NCBI GenBank assembly: GCA_032622095.1
Contig: CP136061.1
Location: forward strand, 124,386,754-124,450,753
DNA length: 64,000 bases
Source: Siphonodentalium dalli
Lineage: Eukaryota > Mollusca > Scaphopoda > Gadilida > Siphonodentaliidae
Reading direction: 5' to 3'
The notes below the pieces were generated by a model. It saw only the letters and a list, made by a program, of their open reading frames with translations, was not told where the DNA came from and ran no database searches. The stretch's first letter is position 1. Every line of letters begins with the position of its first letter. The translations under genes and the position numbers were made by a program. Of this stretch, positions 58,830 through 64,000 are shown piece after piece.

Positions 58830-59570
58830 ATATTTGCAGCTCACCTAATGACTCGTGGTTGCTTTCTTGCATCTGAAATTCAAGATAGGAAAATATTTCT
58901 GGTTCTTTGTAAACCGGAACTTTTCAATATCTTGCTTCTTATAAATATAGACAACTTACGATCTGTTTTAAATACAAATATGACATATACTTTTCGTAAA
59001 ACAACGTATCTTGCTTAAACAAGATAACCGACCGCCGCCGGCTTGGCTGTGATGAGCCAGATGGTCCGTCCCACACATTCTTTACTGGAGTTCATCGGTA
59101 GGGTGCCTCCTAAATCCAACGCAATCGATCCTAACGAACATCATTGTGGCCGGTGGGTTTTGTGCTATCTTGAGTGAACTCCATGAAAACTGCCCTAGAA
59201 TAATGCTCAGTCGGTCGGGATAGCCCTCTACTATACTAGAGTATCTTCGTTCAAGGGGTGAATTTCCAATGCACCGGAAGCACCTCATTTAACTAGCCCA
59301 CATTCCCAAATCTGAGTGAAAAATTAATTACAATTCCTTGGGTTGGAATTTTCCACCGAGTACCCCAAGCTTTCTAAATGTTGGAATTCTATCCTACATT
59401 AACGGATGGACATTTTCCAACTGAGGCTATTGTTAGTCTAGAAAAAATACTGGAAGTTGGAAACTATTCGACTCTTAGTCTAAAAATAACATGTAATTGG
59501 ACGGAAAATTAAGCTATCAGAACAACCCCAACCTAATGCAACCATTTGGAAAATTCACAATTCCCAGAAC
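58830..59570. other. Spacer next to the LINE remnant
   Basis: No confident feature. It could include the degraded 3' end of the LINE at 59576-60236, but no motif was recognisable. Confidence 0.35.
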
Positions 59571-59575
59571 CAAAT

Positions 59576-60236
59576 TCATGTGTTTGATACAATAAGATGT
59601 ACATATGTTTTTGCTACATCAGATCCATCAGTCGACAAAAGTTTGGTCCAGTAACCGAGCATTCTGCATGTTATTTCAATAGAGAGTGGATTTCGACCAA
59701 ATTCTCCGTATACCATATAATTTGGCGTAATGGATTTCATAGAAGACACAATTTTGCTAAATTTCAAGTGTAAAGTTTCAAGCGTTTGTATGTTTTCATA
59801 TCCCACACTTCGCTTCCATATAACATAATTGGAAGAACAATTGAGTCAAACAATTTGAACATCAAATCTATATAGGGAGGTTGAGTAGCCTGATCTTATT
59901 CAGTATAGGCCAATATACATTGCCCTGGTCGCAGAATTAACTGTTTTATTAATATTCTGGCAAAATCGGCCATTATAAAATAGTTTTACACCAAGATAAG
60001 TAAATTCCTTGACAAGTTCCAGTTCTCAGTGACCCTATATAATAATGTTGGCGCATTTCACGGCCATTTTTTGAAAATATCATTACTTTTGAATTGGTCG
60101 AGTTAACGTGCAATATCGATGCATCTGCGTATAGTCAGAGAACACTACAAGGACTCTATACAAATTATCAGGGTCATTGGATAAAATACCGTTTCATCTG
60201 CATACGAAATGCACATAAATTTTATATAATGTTCAC
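59576..60236 (-). pseudogene. LINE ORF2 reverse transcriptase 3' part, decayed
   Basis: On the minus strand: SYADETVFY (RT motif YxDD, here with Glu for the second Asp, near 60210). A one-base shift gives DPDNLYRVLVVFSDY, later LVKEFTYLGVKLFYNGRF and INKTVNSATRAMY. After further shifts, VGYENIQTLETLHLKFSK, TPNYMVYGEFGRNPL and CRMLGYWTKLL follow. These are the palm/thumb and post-RT blocks of a CR1/L2-like ORF2. Stops and shifts are numerous, and the N-terminal RT motifs are missing. Confidence 0.75.
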
Positions 60237-60249
60237 GTTAACTCACATC

Positions 60250-61050
60250 CAGTTATAAAATATATATTGGAATAGTGCAGAAGGAGTCCTATTTATATTG
60301 GAGGGAAATGTGCGATAATTATTTATCAATAAGTATTTAGTATAGAAAGCACGTTAACATAGATATATTCAATCCATAATCATACATCACAGCTGAACCG
60401 GGTAATGATCTAAAATAGTCATATTGTATGTTCTAGTTCGTCGCAAAATCATTTTGAATATATATTTGCTGGTTGCAGAAGCTCCAGTTCATTGTCTGAC
60501 TCTAAATTAGTATTTAGTACAGAAAGTTCAGGGAAGAGATACACCATTTTGAACACCAGCTTTAAGGAATACATACGTCACAGTTCGAGTTTCCGCATCC
60601 GTCCGAATAAGGCACTGATTTAACCCAAATTATAGCAGAAAACAGGAAGAATATTAATTCCATACTGCGAAACGTCATTTCGGTGCCTTGTATATCGTAA
60701 CTAAACAATTGATGTCCTTGGGCAACTAAACAAGTTTCGACAATAAACCTATTGACATATTAGTATGCGACTACAAGAAACGTGACACCACCTAATATAT
60801 CGCTATTAAATTGAAAAAAATCAGATACCATTATGCACTTTTGGGCGATGCGAACCAATAATCCTTTAACAGCTTTAATGGACAAACCAAATGAACTAAA
60901 CACAACATGTTGATACGAAAGCCCATTAATCACGCAATAACTCATTTATATTGCGTGACACAACAATTTACGGTCATGCTATTATTTACATTAAATATAC
61001 AAAAATGTTCTTGTCCTGACCCCATGAGAAGGTTTATGGCATATAGACGA
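60250..61050. other. Spacer
   Basis: No gene. Two AGTATTTAGTATAGAAAG-like phrases (about 60330 and 60510) resemble the tail of the 113-bp hairpin repeat. Confidence 0.4.
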
Positions 61051-61057
61051 GGGCCCC

Positions 61058-61110
61058 GACTGTCGGTCGGTCGGTCCGTCGGTCGGTCGGTCCGTCCGTC
61101 GGTCCGCACG
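61058..61110. repeat. GGTC/GTCC microsatellite
   Basis: Tetranucleotide run cggtcggtcggtccg and variants. The repetitive frame it creates is not a gene. Confidence 0.9.
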
Positions 61111-61390
61111 AACTTTTGATCTTATACACAATGTAACTCGAGTGTTAATATGTGGTTGTCCTTTTGTGTGGTGATATTCAAGCATGGGGAAGGTTGGTCC
61201 ACATATCGGAGGTTTTGTACGCCCAAACCTACCACAGTACGTACGCCTTTGTTTGACAGTCGTATATGGACATGTTCCTTATAGCTGAAGCAATTATGTG
61301 AGTCCGATTGCGATTTTCAACTATGACTTATGGGAGGTATATGCCTTCCATGACTGGACCTTCCTGAAATTTTGCGAAAACCCTGTACAA

Positions 61391-61600
61391 ATGCATTCTC
61401 TTATATATGCAAGTCTCCCATAGGGAGCCTCGCATATATAAGATAATACATTGGCCTAACAATACTTACATTGACCCTGTAAGCCAGTGCATTCTCTTAC
61501 ATACGCGAAGCTCCCTATGGGAGAACCGTATACATAAGATAATGCACTGGAACAAGATATGTAATGCTGCACCAGCGCAGCTTCCTTCGTGAAAGTATTG
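61391..61600. repeat. Two hairpin modules in tandem, copies 3 and 4
   Basis: Hairpins at 61391-61455 and 61483-61552 (ctcttatatatgcaag / gcatatataagat around CCCATAGGGA), followed by the ctgcaccagcgcagcttcc tail shared with 57491-57610. The spacer ggcctaacaatacttacatt is also shared with 57465-57490. Confidence 0.75.
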
Positions 61601-62300
61601 AACCACCGTTTTGTATAATGCTTTCAGTCAATCCTCCATATGTTGCGGCTAATCTGCGGGTGATCCGTATGCAATTGCAACCGGAAGCTTGCAACCGGAA
61701 GACAGCAATTCTACGATGGCTTAGGTATACACCATTTCAGCACCATTACAAATGGAATTGAAATGATTTATTTATAATGATAGTTGCAACATACATTTGA
61801 ACAAGTTCAAACAACTCATGACGGTATGACCGACATGCAAGTATGTGATTTCTTCTTTGTATTTTTCTAGTTCTGATGAGTGATATATTTCAACTTTAGC
61901 ATGGCCGGACCACGACGAACCAAAATATTTCCTATGAGGAGTTTCACCAGTATCGACAACGAATTCAATCGAAATACTACAGCGTAAAACCCACCATCAA
62001 GTGAACATATCACGAGTTTCCGAGTCATTCGCCTACACCTTCCCCAGTTATCACTCTTGTTGCACGCATGCTCCATTACTTAAGAAAAATTGTCAAGATC
62101 TTTCTAACGGTGGCATATATTCACACTTGGTGTTACACTCTTATCGATACTTCAACCCTTTCTATACAAAATCGATTCTCCCATTCAGTTATAATAGTAT
62201 GTATTGTAATGGTCTATTTTTCATTTTGAGGGGTGCTCGTGTAATAAAAGCAGACGACAGACAGAAAAACTGTTAATGCAAGAGCAGAACGATTCATATT
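61601..62300. other. Spacer upstream of the GPCR 3' end
   Basis: No gene or repeat was recognised. Confidence 0.4.
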
Positions 62301-62305
62301 CTTTG

Positions 62306-62418
62306 GTGGGAAATGTTCAGATAATAAGTTCCGCAAATGGTCGTTTGTTGAACTTATTATCTAAACATTTCACAAAGGAACTACTCGTCAACGAGTATTT
62401 AGTATAGAAAGGGTTGAC
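62306..62418. repeat. 113-bp hairpin repeat, copy 2
   Basis: Matches 57845-57957 (aaatgttcagataataagtt, aacttattatctaaacattt, gaactactcgtcaacgagta). Confidence 0.75.
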
Positions 62419-62809
62419 CCATAGAAACAATGTATAAAGTGCATGGAACCACGAATACACTATGAGTAACATGCTCAGGCAGTGTTTATGGATAAGCTCT
62501 ACCGAAATATTATCTGGTTCCAACACCCTTCCTAGTTCCAACGAATAGCGGTTTCTTAGATGTTATTAAAATATAACGATGAATATAATACAAAACATCA
62601 ATGGTATTATTACGGTTATATAACACTATTAGAATCATTATAATGATTTATGTATTCCAATGACGTTTTTTTATGAAACCATTTATTTGTTGTTAAAATA
62701 TCATATATTGATGCCTGTGAATAGATATGTATGATGCCAACAACAGGCACATGTAGGGGAACTACATGCATTATAACTCCTCAGTCATTTTAAAACTGAT
62801 GTTTAAAGT

Positions 62810-64000
62810 TTAGTGGCTTGCTCGTGAGTTGTTGGAACCTTCACTGCTTTGCGACCTTCTGAACTTCACTTGAAAGTCGTTTTTTGGAAGACAGCAGTTC
62901 AATCTTAAGGCACCAGCACACCGAGCCCTGAAAGTCTCATTCATGAAACTGTATATGATAGGATTTATAGCACAGTTAATCAAATATAATTTTGATGAGA
63001 ACTTCATAAGCAGGTCTTGTACATCCGACTGGTTTTCCTCCAGGGATTTGATTGTAGAGCGGCAAACCATGACGATTATTCCGGGAAGAAAGCTCAAGAT
63101 AAATGCCACTGTCACAGTAAATAATATCACAGTCGTCTTGCTCGCTTTCATCCTAGCTGGATATTCAGCTATCAAATTCAGTGTCCTTCTTTTCAAACTT
63201 TCGGTTCCAGACATATGTCCGTTCATATTCTCGTCATCGCTGATACTGCGTTGTGGAACTATACGCATGCGCGAATTTGTGTATTCACTGCACGAGTTTT
63301 CCCTACCACCCGATAGTCTTCTCCTCCGATCACGTATTAATACATCCTTTCGTTTTCGAATTACCTGCCAGACTCTGGTATAAAACACGAGAAGTAGTAC
63401 CAGCGCGACGGCAAACAGAAGGGAGATAATTCCATAATGAATCTTAGGAAAGAGTCCCTTCTTAAACTCATCCTCAATCGAACAGTCATACCCTCGAATA
63501 ACGGTACCTTTAATTTCATCCCTGGTGATGCCGAAGAGAGCGAATGTGGGACCTGCCAACACGATCCCCAAAATGGCAGCCATGAAACACATTCGTTTGA
63601 TTGTCGTGATTCGGAATATCTTCGTTGGTTTGCAAATCTTCATATATCGATCATATCCAATCTCGACAAGAATTATGACCGACGACAGTGTGGTTGCGCT
63701 TTCAACAAACCTGAAGAACTTGCATCCGATAGAGCTATAAAATGTATACGGATTAAGTAGGTCATAAATTTCCAACGGCATTGCCAGCAGACAACCAATC
63801 AGATCAAAGACTGCCATACTCATGATGAAGTAGTATGCAGCCCGCTTCTTAAAGCGTCGTTTGTAGATGAACAGAACACTGGCATTGCCGAACGTTCCTG
63901 CGGCCAAAACGAGTGTAACAAAGGACGTGACTGGTAAATAGAGAAGTGCCTTCAGACGATTAGCTTCCTCGAGGCTGTGGTTGTACTTAATGCTAGTTCC
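62810..64000 (-). CDS. Class A (rhodopsin-type) G-protein-coupled receptor, N-terminus beyond window
   Basis: An intronless frame of 396 visible codons ends at TAA 62810-62812. It is still open at the window edge, so the true start lies outside. A seven-helix pattern is clear. The N-tail has an NHS sequon. TM1 has GTFGN, TM2 SMAVFDL (Asp2.50), TM3 starts at GCKFF (disulfide Cys), and its end IGYDRYMKI holds an intact DRY. A Cys in loop 2 (YDCSI) can pair with TM3. TM7 has NPIIY, and helix 8 runs into Cys residues for palmitoylation. Intracellular loop 3 is long (about 95 residues) and rich in Arg and Ser; the C-tail is Ser-rich. Oddities: no Trp4.50 in TM4 (FMAAILGIVLAGP), no Pro in TM5, and SFLP in place of CWxP in TM6. 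It resembles lophotrochozoan peptide or orphan receptors; the ligand cannot be assigned from sequence. Confidence 0.9.
   Translation of the reverse strand, partial: GTSIKYNHSLEEANRLKALLYLPVTSFVTLVLAAGTFGNASVLFIYKRRFKKRAAYYFIMSMAVFDLIGCLLAMPLEIYDLLNPYTFYSSIGCKFFRFVESATTLSSVIILVEIGYDRYMKICKPTKIFRITTIKRMCFMAAILGIVLAGPTFALFGITRDEIKGTVIRGYDCSIEDEFKKGLFPKIHYGIISLLFAVALVLLLVFYTRVWQVIRKRKDVLIRDRRRRLSGGRENSCSEYTNSRMRIVPQRSISDDENMNGHMSGTESLKRRTLNLIAEYPARMKASKTTVILFTVTVAFILSFLPGIIVMVCRSTIKSLEENQSDVQDLLMKFSSKLYLINCAINPIIYSFMNETFRARCAGALRLNCCLPKNDFQVKFRRSQSSEGSNNSRASH

Noticed and set aside
60907-61119. Frame ending in a Gly-Arg-Ser-Val repeat
   Set aside because: Produced by the GGTC microsatellite.

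Overview
The window looks like a stretch of a repeat-packed, AT-rich marine lophotrochozoan genome, most likely a bivalve mollusc. That assignment is an inference. It rests on spliced metazoan genes (an IL-17-receptor-like gene and a class A GPCR), several multi-copy transposon-type protein families that I know from bivalve and cnidarian genomes, CR1-like LINE debris, and very many small inverted-repeat elements. No bacterial or viral gene organisation is present.

Layout, left to right. 1-1.03 kb: the 3' half of a decayed pogo/Tigger DDE transposase with a C-terminal PHD finger. 1.4-5.5 kb: two copies of a roughly 500-bp TTAA-flanked MITE, each associated with a ~1-kb repeat that starts with a tRNA-like stretch. 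6.4-22.3 kb: one CR1-like LINE on the + strand (ORF1 N-terminal part, ORF1 SGNH/esterase part, ORF2 endonuclease), split into pieces by nested insertions. These include a 9.2-kb TIR element with a 6-bp target duplication, a hAT element with a perfect 8-bp duplication inside it, a TTAA MITE carrying a 2.56-kb foldback-like element, and a 429-bp hairpin MITE.

22.98-55.75 kb, minus strand: a phase-consistent set of exons for an IL-17-receptor-like protein. They comprise the SEFIR exon (22981-23630), the transmembrane exon (45039-45167), an extracellular exon (47806-47950) and a possible further one (55619-55753). The 21.4-kb intron before the SEFIR exon is crowded. It holds a decayed, intron-containing PIN/XPG-like plus CXC-domain transposon-type gene (25.4-29.5 kb, probable N-terminal part at 41.4-42.0 kb), a second decayed DDE-like gene (36.1-38.2 kb), an inverted repeat with ~860-bp arms (31.7-34.8 kb), a second hAT copy (39.5-40.5 kb) and a 27-bp tandem repeat whose units contain overlapping STAT-like and kappaB-like sites.

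45-62.8 kb: mostly hairpin MITEs, tandem repeats and two LINE ORF2 remnants (50.3-50.95 kb plus strand; 59.6-60.2 kb minus strand). 62.81-64.0 kb, minus strand: a largely complete class A GPCR whose N-terminus runs off the window. The two host genes are the only clearly functional protein-coding loci. Everything else recognisable is transposon-derived, and most of it is broken.

All identifications were made by reading translations and motifs by eye; no database search was run.
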